In this document: positions 57,002-64,000 of the stretch, piece after piece
How positions within the stretch are numbered: the first letter of the stretch is position 1
How the letters are laid out: the number at the start of each line of letters is the position of its first letter
Assembly (NCBI GenBank): GCA_020637215.1
Contig: JACJWI010000007.1
Span: forward strand, 62,001 to 126,000
DNA length: 64,000 nucleotides
From: Microthrixaceae bacterium
Lineage (GTDB): Bacteria; Actinomycetota; Acidimicrobiia; Acidimicrobiales; Microtrichaceae
Direction: 5' to 3'
Position numbers and translations under genes: made by a program
Notes under the pieces: generated by a model
The model's database searches: none
Told to the model about the DNA's origin: nothing
Seen by the model: the letters and a program-made list of their open reading frames with translations, nothing else

Positions 57002-57975
57002 GAACGCGCCGCGTCCCGGGCCGGGGCGACCTGCTCGCCGACCCGACGCAGGTACGGCCACGCCACCTCGGGATCCAGCCCGCCGCACAACGGGTGCAAC
57101 ATCAGCGGATCGTTCCCGAGGATGTCGAGGGCACCGTCGACGGTGACCACCCGGTGCGACGCACCTTCGGAGCGCAGAGCCTCGACGCTGCGGCTGGTCG
57201 ACATCGACGCGTTGCGCGCCGCGGACTGCGGGTTCCACGCCGCGTACGCCGTGGCGTCGCGCAGCATCGGCTCCCCGAGCTCGTCCCAGGCCCGGTCGAC
57301 GTCGTCGGCCACGAACACCGTCATCGGCGCCCCCGGGTTGGGCATGACGCACCCGCGGGGCTCGATGCCGGCGGCTGCGCACTCCTGTTCGTACACCTGC
57401 GCCAGGCCGTCGACGTTGGTCTGGGCGAACAGACCGAGGCCTCGGCGGGCGGCCCGACGCGCCGCGGGCCGGCTGGCCCCACCCCAGAACAGGGTGATCC
57501 GGCCCTCGGGGGCCCGCCCGATCGATCCGGGTCGACCGTGGGGGGTCAGGTCGCGGCCCGCCAGCGCGTCGAACAGGGTGTCGAGGTGCTCGTCGGCGAG
57601 CCGGCCCCGGCGTTCGAAGTCGACGCCGAGCAGGGCGTACTCCTCGGGCCGGTAGCCCACGCCGAGCACCCAGCCGACCCGACCGCCGCTGATGTGGTCG
57701 ATCACCGCCATCTCCTCGGCCAGTCGGACCGGGTCGTACAGGGGCAGGATCGCCGCGGTGACCATGAAGTACGTCGAGGTGGTCCGAGCCGCCATCGCCG
57801 CGACCATCGTCCCCGGCGAGGTCAAGTACCCGTCGGCCACCGCGTGGTGCTCCGAGACGGTCACGAACGGCGCGAAGGACCCCTCGGACCACTCGACCAT
57901 GTCGAGCGCGGCACGGTAGGCGCCGCGGACGTCCTGGCCGGGTGCCAGCCGCATGTCGAACCTCAACCCGATCAC
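56998..57975 (-). CDS. Luciferase-like (LLM class) F420/FMN-dependent oxidoreductase
   Basis: About 325-residue TIM-barrel flavin/F420 enzyme. VIGLRFDMRLAP begins the first strand, APFVTVSEHHAVADGYLTSP (about 45) is the signature, then VTAAILPLYDPVRLAEEMAV, GGRVGWVLGVGYRPEE and ITLFWGGASRPAARRAARR. The GTG chosen puts the first strand at the N-terminus; a GTG 11 codons upstream (58008) at the edge of the repeat array would add SLPRWLRFGP. Followed by a NIPSNAP-like gene. Confidence 0.82.
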   Translation of the reverse strand: MIGLRFDMRLAPGQDVRGAYRAALDMVEWSEGSFAPFVTVSEHHAVADGYLTSPGTMVAAMAARTTSTYFMVTAAILPLYDPVRLAEEMAVIDHISGGRVGWVLGVGYRPEEYALLGVDFERRGRLADEHLDTLFDALAGRDLTPHGRPGSIGRAPEGRITLFWGGASRPAARRAARRGLGLFAQTNVDGLAQVYEQECAAAGIEPRGCVMPNPGAPMTVFVADDVDRAWDELGEPMLRDATAYAAWNPQSAARNASMSTSRSVEALRSEGASHRVVTVDGALDILGNDPLMLHPLCGGLDPEVAWPYLRRVGEQVAPARDAARS

Positions 57976-58012
57976 GGGGCCGAACCGTAGCCACCGCGGC
58001 AGCGACACCCGT

Positions 58013-58363
58013 CGAACTTGTAGCCCCCGGTCGCTCCGGTGACCGCCCAGCTACAACATCGCCAGCACCCGTCGAACTTGTAGCCCCCGGTCGCTCCCGT
58101 GACCGCCCAGCTACAACATCACCAGCGCCCCGACGAACTTGTAGCCCCAAGTCGCACCCGTGACCGCCCAGCTACAACATCGCCAGCGCCCCACGAACTT
58201 GTAGCCCCCGGTCGCTCCGGTGACCGCCCAGCTACAACATCGCCAGCGCCCGACGAACTTGTAGCCCCAGGTCGCTCCGGTGACCGCCCAGCGACAACAT
58301 CACCAGCGCCCCACGAACTTGTAGCCCCCGGTCGCTCCCGTGACCGCCCAGCGACAAGTTCGG
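58013..58363. repeat. 60-bp palindromic tandem repeat array, six units (locus 2)
   Basis: GAACTTGTAG occurs at 58014, 58074, 58135, 58195, 58255 and 58315 (period 60, one 61). Each unit contains TTGTAGC, then about 25 nt with GGTCGCTCC(G/C)GTGACC, then GCTACAA or GCGACAA, so it can fold into a nested hairpin. The array ends GCGACAAGTTCGG, near complement of its start. It fills the divergent region between the luciferase-like and DUF3556-like genes. Not a CRISPR: there are no variable spacers. Confidence 0.88.
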
Positions 58364-58419
58364 TGGGCCGCGTCGGCCAGACTGTCGGTCGACCCAGCAG
58401 CATCGAGGGGGACGTCGGA

Positions 58420-60108
58420 GTGGGTTTCCTGCAACCGAACCTGCCGGTGGTCGACCACGAGGTCTGGGACCACCTGCCCCGCCAGGAGCGGATCGTGCCG
58501 ATGACGCGGCACTTCGCGCTGCACGGGTTCGGCTCCCCCGACGTCGTCATCCTCTCCTACATCGTCAAGATCGGGATCTACCTCGCCGTCGGCTGGGCGT
58601 TCGTGATGACCACCCCCGGCATCGACGGGGCGTTCGACGTCGGGGCCTGGTGGTCCAACCCGGCGGTCTTCTTCAAGTTCGCGTTCTGGACGATGCTGTT
58701 CGAGGTGCTGGGCCTGGGCTGCGGGTTCGGTCCGCTCAACCTGCGCTTCATCCCGCCGCTCGGCTCGTTCCTGTACTGGCTGCGGCCGGGCACGATCCGC
58801 CTGCCACCGTGGCCGCGGCGCAACCCGATCGCCGGCGGCGACACCCGCACCCCGTTCGACGTCGCGCTCTACGCCGGGCTGCTCGTCGCCCTCGTCGTCA
58901 CCCTCGTCGGGGCGATCCCCCGATGGGAGGTGCTGACCGTCGTGGTGCTGCTGGGGTTCATCGGCCTGCGCGACCAGACCGTGTTCCTGGCCGCGCGGGG
59001 CGAGGTGTACGGATCGATCGCCCTCGCCGCGCTGTTCAGCGCCGGCGACCAGGTCACCGCGGCCAAGTTCGTGATGGTGATCATCTGGTTCGGCGCCGCG
59101 GTGTCGAAGCTCAACCGGCACTTCCCGTTCGTGGTCGCCGCCATGATGGCCAACAGCCCGGTGCTGCGCTCGACCCGGCTCAAGGCCCACCTGTGGCGCG
59201 ACGCACCCGATGACCTGCGACCGGGACGGCCCGCGGCGGTGCTCGCCCACACCGGGACGGTCGTCGAGCTGGTCGCACCGATGGTCCTGCTGCTCAGCGG
59301 CGGCGGGTGGGTCACCACGGTTGCCGCGCTGGTGATGATCGGGTTCCACCTGACGATCCTCACCAGCTTCCCGATGGGCGTCCCACTCGAGTGGAACGTG
59401 TTCATGATCATCGGGATCGTCGTGCTGTTCCTCGGCAACCCCGGACTGGACCTGGGCGCGCTGTCGCAGCCGGTCGCTCTGGCGGCGCTGGTCCTCGGGC
59501 TGCTGGCCGTCGTCGTCTACGGGAACCTGGTGCCCGAGCAGGTGTCGTTCCTGCCATCGATGCGCTACTACGCCGGCAACTGGGCGGCGACCATGTGGTG
59601 CTTCCGCGGCGACGCCCTCGAGCGGTTCGAGCGCAACGTGACCACCGCGACCCTGCTCCCGCACCAACAGCTGGAGAAGGTCTACGGCAGCGCCGAGGAG
59701 GCGGCCGTGCCGCTCCACATGGGCTACGCCTTCCGCGGGTTCCACACCCACGGCCGGGCGCTGTGGACCCTGGTGGCCGAGGCGTGCGGGCCCGACCACG
59801 AGGACTACCTGGTGCTCGACGGCGAGCTGGTGGCGGGCACCGCTCTCGGGTGGAACTTCGGCGACGGCCACCTCCACGACGAGCAGCTGATCGAGGCCCT
59901 GCAGCGCCGCTGCGACTTCGCGCCCGGCGACGTGCGGATCGTCTTCCTCGAGTCCCAACCGTTCCACCGCGGCACCCAGCAGTACCGCCTGATCGACGCT
60001 GCCACCGGTCCGATCGGTCGGGGCCACGTGGTCGTCACCGACATGGTCGCCCGCCAACCCACTGACGCCGACCTGCCGCTGCACCGCGACCCCGGCACCG
60101 AGCCGTGA
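58420..60108 (+). CDS. DUF3556-like multi-pass membrane protein
   Basis: 562 residues with about nine membrane segments, for example ILSYIVKIGIYLAVGWAFVM, LTVVVLLGFIGLR, VVELVAPMVLLLSGGGWVTT, WNVFMIIGIVVLFLG and PVALAALVLGLLAVVVYGNL, and a soluble C-terminus from about residue 390. The N-terminus MGFLQPNLPVVDHEVW and the C-terminal LPHQQLEKVYGSAEEAAVPL resemble the actinobacterial DUF3556 family of unknown function. The GTG start with GAGGGG upstream is chosen; the frame is open upstream across the repeat array but that part is not protein-like. Overlaps nhaA by 4 nt. Confidence 0.75.
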   Translation: MGFLQPNLPVVDHEVWDHLPRQERIVPMTRHFALHGFGSPDVVILSYIVKIGIYLAVGWAFVMTTPGIDGAFDVGAWWSNPAVFFKFAFWTMLFEVLGLGCGFGPLNLRFIPPLGSFLYWLRPGTIRLPPWPRRNPIAGGDTRTPFDVALYAGLLVALVVTLVGAIPRWEVLTVVVLLGFIGLRDQTVFLAARGEVYGSIALAALFSAGDQVTAAKFVMVIIWFGAAVSKLNRHFPFVVAAMMANSPVLRSTRLKAHLWRDAPDDLRPGRPAAVLAHTGTVVELVAPMVLLLSGGGWVTTVAALVMIGFHLTILTSFPMGVPLEWNVFMIIGIVVLFLGNPGLDLGALSQPVALAALVLGLLAVVVYGNLVPEQVSFLPSMRYYAGNWAATMWCFRGDALERFERNVTTATLLPHQQLEKVYGSAEEAAVPLHMGYAFRGFHTHGRALWTLVAEACGPDHEDYLVLDGELVAGTALGWNFGDGHLHDEQLIEALQRRCDFAPGDVRIVFLESQPFHRGTQQYRLIDAATGPIGRGHVVVTDMVARQPTDADLPLHRDPGTEP

Positions 60109-61391
60109 CCGGCGACGGCGATATGACCGACGACGACGATGTGACCGACGACGGCGATGTGACCGACAGCGGTGACGTGACCGGGCCGGGCACCCGCCGA
60201 CGGCGGGCCCGGGCGCTGCGCGAGTTCCTCGACACCGAGGTCGCCGGGGCCGTCGTCCTGCTCGTCGCGGTCGTCGTGGCGTTGGTGTGGGCCAACTCGT
60301 CCTTGTCGAGCAGCTACTCCGACCTGTGGCACACCGAGCTGTCGGTGAGCGTGGGCTGGGGTCTGGACATGTCGATGCACCAGGTGGTCAACGACGGCCT
60401 GATGACCGTGTTCTTCTTCGTCGTCGGCCTCGAGATCAAGCGGGAGCTGGTCGACGGCGAGTTGTCGGACCCCCGCACGGCCGCGGTGCCCGTGGCCGCG
60501 GCGATCGGCGGCATGGTCGTCCCGGCGCTGCTGTTCGTGGCGATCAACGCCTCGACCGGCACCACCCGGGGGTGGGGCATCCCGATGGCGACCGACATCG
60601 CCTTCGCCCTCGGCGTCCTCGCGGTCGCGGGGTCCCGGTTGGCGTCGGGCGCCAAGCTGTTCCTGCTCACCTCGGCGGTGGTCGACGACATCGGCGCGAT
60701 CGTGGTGATCGCGGTGGTGTACTCGACGTCGATCTCGCCCGGCGCCCTGCTCGGCGCCGCGGTGGTGATCGGCATGGTTCTGCTCGCCCGGGCCACAGGG
60801 GTGCAGAGCCTGGTCGTCTACGTGCTGCTCGGCGTCCTGTTGTGGGACGCCATGTTCGAGTCGGGGGTGCACGCCACCATCGCCGGGGTCGTGCTCGGGC
60901 TGATCACCCCCGCCCGAGGACCCGACAGCGTTGCCGAGCGACTCGAGCACCGCCTGCACCCGCTGAGCAGCTTCGTGATCGTCCCGCTGTTCGCCCTCGC
61001 CAACGCCGGGGTGCGCCTGGACGTCGGGTCCCTGTCGGAACCGGCGCCGCGGGCCGTCGCGCTCGGGGTGGTGGTCGGCCTGGTCATCGGAAAGACCGTC
61101 GGCATCTCGGCCGCGACCGCGATCGCGGTCAAGACCCGGATCGGCCGTCTGCCCGACGGGGTCGGAGCCGGCGAGGTGATCGGCATGGCGATGGTGGCCG
61201 GGATCGGCTTCACCGTGTCGCTGTTCGTCACCGAGCTCGCCTTCGACGACCCGGCCATCCGCGACGCGGCCAAGACCGCGGTGCTGGTCGCCTCGGTGGT
61301 CGCCGCGGTCGCCGGCGGAACGACGCTGTGGTGGCGTGGCCGACGGACCGCGGAGTCTCCCCAACAGGCCCGGACCGTCCCCGACCGCTGA
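60105..61391 (+). CDS. nhaA: NhaA-type Na+/H+ antiporter with acidic repeat N-terminus
   Basis: 428-residue inner-membrane antiporter exchanging Na+ for protons. Conserved NhaA segments: VVNDGLMTVFFFVVGLEIKR, PMATDIAFALGVLAVAGSR, the paired Asp in LLTSAVVDDIGAIVVIAVVY (Na+/H+ site), ESGVHATIAGVVLGLITPA and GIGFTVSLFVTELAF. The first 30 residues are an unusual acidic tail encoded by about four 18-bp repeats (D-V-T-D-D-G type). The GTG overlaps the upstream stop (GTGA). An IS3 element begins 12 bp after the stop. Confidence 0.92.
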   Translation: MTGDGDMTDDDDVTDDGDVTDSGDVTGPGTRRRRARALREFLDTEVAGAVVLLVAVVVALVWANSSLSSSYSDLWHTELSVSVGWGLDMSMHQVVNDGLMTVFFFVVGLEIKRELVDGELSDPRTAAVPVAAAIGGMVVPALLFVAINASTGTTRGWGIPMATDIAFALGVLAVAGSRLASGAKLFLLTSAVVDDIGAIVVIAVVYSTSISPGALLGAAVVIGMVLLARATGVQSLVVYVLLGVLLWDAMFESGVHATIAGVVLGLITPARGPDSVAERLEHRLHPLSSFVIVPLFALANAGVRLDVGSLSEPAPRAVALGVVVGLVIGKTVGISAATAIAVKTRIGRLPDGVGAGEVIGMAMVAGIGFTVSLFVTELAFDDPAIRDAAKTAVLVASVVAAVAGGTTLWWRGRRTAESPQQARTVPDR

Positions 61392-61403
61392 TTCCCGGGC
61401 GGC

Positions 61404-61942
61404 TTGAACCACCCTGGGTTCGTTGGAGGCTCGTTCTATTGGTTTCCAACCCCGACGGGGTCGGCTTGTTGGGCAGCGTAGAACGCTGCTTCGAACTCTG
61501 CCGGGGGCACGTGGCCGCAGTGGCTGTGGAGCCGCTGTTCGTTGAACCAGTACACCCAGTCGAGCGTCGCGTGTTCGAGCTCGTTGACGTCGGCCCAGCC
61601 TGTGGTGTCGGGCCCGTAGACGCACTCAGCTTTGTAGAGACCGTTGGTTGTCTCGGCCAGGGCGTTGTCGTAGGAGTCGGCGACGGTGCCGATCGAAGGG
61701 CGGGCTCCGATCTCGTCGAGCCGTTCGGTGAACCGCACACTGGTGAACTGGCTGCCGGCGTCGGAGTGGGTGACGAGCCCGACGAGGCGCCCTCCGCCTC
61801 TGGATCGTCTGGCCATCTCGACGGCGTCGAGGACCATGTCGGTACGCATGTGCGACGCGGCGCGCCAGCCGACGATCCGACGACTGAACGCGTCGACGAT
61901 GAAACACACGTACGCCATCCCGGACCGGGTCGGCACGTAGGT
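61404..61942 (-). mobile_element. IS3-family insertion sequence, copy 2, interrupted by a group II intron
   Basis: Begins with a 29-bp terminal repeat (61404-61432) that exactly complements the OrfA-side end of copy 1. From 61424 to 61942 it is the same as 23605-24123 of copy 1, then stops within OrfB where the intron begins. The other part of the element should lie beyond the right edge of the window. Confidence 0.88.
61436..61942 (-). pseudogene. IS3 transposase OrfB, 3' exon after the group II intron
   Basis: Encodes the C-terminal DDE core from TYVPTRSGMAYVCFIVDAF through VTHSDAGSQFTS and SYDNALAETTNGLYK to the stop, identical in protein sequence to copy 1. The reading frame is cut 5' of TYVPT by the intron. 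If the intron splices, the transposase mRNA could be restored, so this may be a split gene rather than a dead one; the 5' exon is outside the window. Confidence 0.8.
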
Positions 61943-62006
61943 GTAGGGGTCGGACCGGAGCGCCCTGTCAGCCTTTCGGCTGGTGGGTTTCTCCGGCCCG
62001 CCCTCC

Positions 62007-62040
62007 GAACCGGACGTGCGACTTCCACCGCATCCGGCTC
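62007..62040 (-). ncRNA. Group II intron domain V
   Basis: The 34-nt element on the minus strand starts GAGCCGGATGCGG, has the two-base bulge region AAGTCGCACG and ends CGTCCGGTTC; the outer GAGCCG pairs with CGGTTC. This is the catalytic hairpin of group II introns. It lies between the reverse transcriptase stop and the 3' splice site, as expected. Confidence 0.88.
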
Positions 62041-62049
62041 TCCACGTGG

Positions 62050-63501
62050 TCATGCCGCTGGTGGGGGTGATCCTGTTGTCGTTGCGCTCGACCATGGGGT
62101 CGGGATGCGTGCGCCCCGGTAGCGGTAGCGCTCGATGTTGACCTTGTAGGGCCGGAACATCTCGATCCCGCCGTCGCTGATCCTCCAACCGGGGAGGTAG
62201 CGGCGGACCAGGGTGTGCATGTTCAGCCCGACGTGCCGCTTCTTCAGCCAGCCGACGATCCGCCAGAAGGCGAAGTGATCGACGTAGTTGAAGGTTCGCG
62301 ATGACACGCCGTGCCGGAAGTAGTTGCACCATCCCCGCAGCGTCGGGTTCAACCGGCGCAGCAGGTCACCAAGCGTTCGATGTCTCGCTCTGCGAGTGAG
62401 CGATCGAACCTTGTCCATCACCGAGAGCAAGCTCTTCTTCGACGGGTAGGTGTAGACCGCCCGCTTGCCTGCCCGGCCTCTCCAGGCTCGGCGTTGGATG
62501 CGCCATCCCAAGAAGTCGAACCCCTCGTCGATGTGGCAGACCCTCGTCTTCTCTTCCGACAGGCGCAGGCCCATCGGAGCGAGCACCGCAGCCACTTCGC
62601 CCCAAAGCGCTTCGGCATCATCGCGAGTGCCGTGAACCATGACCACGAAGTCGTCCGCGTAGCGGACGAGCCTCATGGTTGGTTCCCCGGCGCGACGACG
62701 CTTCGCGCGTGTCCATGACGGACCCAACGCAGCCCACTTGGCAGCGAAGTGCTCGTCGAGGTCAGACAGGGCGATGTTGGCCAACAGCGGTGAGAGGATC
62801 CCGCCCTGGGGTGTGCCGGTGATCGTCTCACGGTTGCGGCCCTCCTCGGTGAGGACCCCAGCCTTCAAGAACGCCTTCACCCAACCCAGGACACGCTTGT
62901 CTCCGATCCGATCTCTCACCCGGCCCATCAGGGCCGTGTGGTCGATCTCGTCGAAGCACGCCTTGATATCCGCCTCGAACACCCACTCGTAGTTCCGAGG
63001 AGGCGATCCGAGGTAGTGGATCTCAGCGATGGCGTCCTGGGCTCGGCGCTTGGGGCGGAAGCCGTAGGAACACGGCTTGAAGTCCGCCTCGAAGATCGGC
63101 TCGAGCACCAGCTTCAACGAGGACTGCACGACCCGGTCTGCGACAGTCGGGATCCCCAGCGACCGGATCTTGCCGTTCGCCTTGGGGATCGTCTTCTCCC
63201 GCACCCGCTGAGGGACGAACCGGCCAGCCTTGAGGTCATCTCGCAGCCCTCCGAGCAGTCCCCCAGCACCGAACACGATGGAGCGGGGTGCCACTCCATC
63301 GACGCCGGCAGTTCGTGCGCCCTTGTTGCCCCGCACCCGAGCCCACGCCACAACGAGGAACGCCGGGTCATACACGAGGTTGGCAAGGTCATCGAAGCGA
63401 CGGCCAGGATCGGCCTTCGCCCATTGGTGCAGCTTCGTCTGCATCACGAGTACCCGGTGCTCGGCCTCGTCGAGGTCGGGCCACGGAGCGCCGATATTCA
63501 C
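62050..63501 (-). CDS. ltrA: Group II intron reverse transcriptase/maturase
   Basis: 483-residue intron-encoded protein. RT blocks: IPKANGKIRSLGIPTVADRV, CSYGFRPKRRAQDAIAEI, WVFEADIKACFDEIDH (first Asp), GTPQGGILSPLLANIALSDL and RLVRYADDFVVM with the YADD catalytic pair. The maturase X domain follows (LNPTLRGWCNYFRHG and FRPYKVNIERYRYRG). No HNH endonuclease domain is visible after it, so mobility would use nicks or replication forks. GTG start. Confidence 0.92.
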   Translation of the reverse strand: MNIGAPWPDLDEAEHRVLVMQTKLHQWAKADPGRRFDDLANLVYDPAFLVVAWARVRGNKGARTAGVDGVAPRSIVFGAGGLLGGLRDDLKAGRFVPQRVREKTIPKANGKIRSLGIPTVADRVVQSSLKLVLEPIFEADFKPCSYGFRPKRRAQDAIAEIHYLGSPPRNYEWVFEADIKACFDEIDHTALMGRVRDRIGDKRVLGWVKAFLKAGVLTEEGRNRETITGTPQGGILSPLLANIALSDLDEHFAAKWAALGPSWTRAKRRRAGEPTMRLVRYADDFVVMVHGTRDDAEALWGEVAAVLAPMGLRLSEEKTRVCHIDEGFDFLGWRIQRRAWRGRAGKRAVYTYPSKKSLLSVMDKVRSLTRRARHRTLGDLLRRLNPTLRGWCNYFRHGVSSRTFNYVDHFAFWRIVGWLKKRHVGLNMHTLVRRYLPGWRISDGGIEMFRPYKVNIERYRYRGARIPTPWSSATTTGSPPPAA

Positions 63502-64000
63502 CAGCGAACTCCTCGATCAGCGTTGATGCTGCGAACACGCTGGACCCCTTCGCCATGTGACCGGCTTTCCCGGCCTCGGACTACTACGGGTCCTCCGCCC
63601 CATCCCGACGGCATCGGCCGACGACGGGCCTTCCCGCCGACCAGCTGGCTGCTGGCCGGGGAGGGGACCGCCGGAATGGTTCCCACGTTCACTCCCGAAC
63701 CCTTCAACGGGGTCGGCGCCCAACTATGCCCCTGCAACATCGCCACGGCTACGCCGCAGGCATTCACCGTGGCCTCCCGGTCGGCGACATCACCCAACCA
63801 AAGAGTTCCCCGACTAGCCGGAGCCGGTCGGGTGCGCGCTGCTGCCCAGCCCAGATCTGTCAGGTTCGAGCTGGTGGTCTCGTCTTGAGGGGCGTTCAGC
63901 CGCTGGTTCCTCACGTACGCCTTTCCGTCTCGCTAGCCGGACCCGGACCATCTGACAGTGCTGGCCCGTCCCGTCGTTGTCAGGGCTGCTTCCACCCTCC

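Larger units (their letters stand above)
61943..64000 (-). mobile_element. Group II intron (3' end and ORF; 5' end outside or near the window edge)
   Basis: Self-splicing retroelement on the minus strand. The 3' boundary is set by comparison with intact OrfB: intron ends CCCCTAC, exon resumes ACCTACGTG. Domain V and VI lie at 61943-62040, the reverse transcriptase ORF at 62050-63501, and 63502-64000 has no gene and should be the structured domains I-IV. A GTGYG-type 5' end was not identified, so it may be past 64000. Confidence 0.85.

Noticed and set aside
58013..58363. Array considered as a CRISPR
   Set aside because: The whole 60-bp unit is conserved with only point changes, there are no unique spacers, and no cas genes are nearby.
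58099..58419. N-terminal extension of the DUF3556-like protein through the repeat array
   Set aside because: The frame is open only because the repeat period is a multiple of three; the peptide is a low-complexity repeat, and a good GTG with ribosome binding site lies at the start of the conserved domain.

Overview
High-GC (about 70%) actinobacterial chromosome segment, most likely from the class Acidimicrobiia or a close relative. That placement is inferred from a Mycobacterium-type CYP51 gene cluster, F420-type (Ddn, luciferase-like) oxidoreductases, a SigK/RskA-type sigma pair, a DUF222-HNH gene, and operons in which neighbouring genes overlap by 1 or 4 nt (TGATG, ATGA, GTGA). No rRNA or tRNA was seen. 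The left end cuts an amidase gene; the right end lies inside a group II intron.

Layout. 0-10 kb (minus): a TetR-led operon that matches the M. tuberculosis Rv0763c-Rv0770 neighbourhood: TetR, CYP123-like P450, SDR, CYP51, 3Fe-4S ferredoxin, SnoaL-like protein, aldehyde dehydrogenase, SDR, HIBADH-like dehydrogenase, then an unknown protein and an amidase. 10.1-10.8 kb: VapBC toxin-antitoxin. 10.8-15.4 kb (minus): a small catabolic operon (hydrolase, VOC protein, TetR, acyl-CoA dehydrogenase-like flavoprotein) and a nitroreductase. 15.6-20.9 kb: DUF222-HNH protein, formylglycine-generating enzyme (FGE), amidohydrolase, photolyase.

20.9-36.1 kb contains what looks like one regulon. An ECF sigma factor and its RskA-like anti-sigma sit among six intergenic copies of one promoter, TGCATCC-N16-CGAAGG. 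These precede a fasciclin lipoprotein, a DUF4397 secreted protein, a membrane protein plus sulfatase, the sigma factor itself, a divergent operon (SRPBCC-epimerase, CrtQ-like and CrtO-like carotenoid-finishing enzymes) and an FtsX-type ABC exporter. The block is interrupted at 22.6-25.2 kb by an insertion sequence that itself carries a broken IS3 element, next to a frameshifted nucleoside phosphorylase.

36.2-43.0 kb (plus): a cobalamin riboswitch followed by five overlapping genes: a secreted alpha/alpha-barrel protein with an LAxTG anchor, a secreted DUF4430 protein, EcfT, a fused EcfA-EcfA' and an EcfS. The two secreted proteins resemble the two halves of animal transcobalamin, which suggests a surface-assisted vitamin B12 importer.

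43-61 kb: FMN-dependent glutamate synthase-like protein, LuxR and TetR regulators, thioesterase, a lipoprotein solute-binding protein, TauE/SafE permease with divergent LysR, a sulfatase-SDR-enoyl-CoA hydratase operon, Ddn-like and GNAT proteins, a luciferase-like monooxygenase operon, a DUF3556-like membrane protein and NhaA. Both sulfatases in the window carry the CxPxR motif that FGE modifies. 61.4-64 kb: a second IS3 copy interrupted by a group II intron with its reverse transcriptase. A 60-bp palindromic repeat occurs twice (43.0 and 58.0 kb), and a 45-bp sequence occurs at 0.67 and 47.33 kb.
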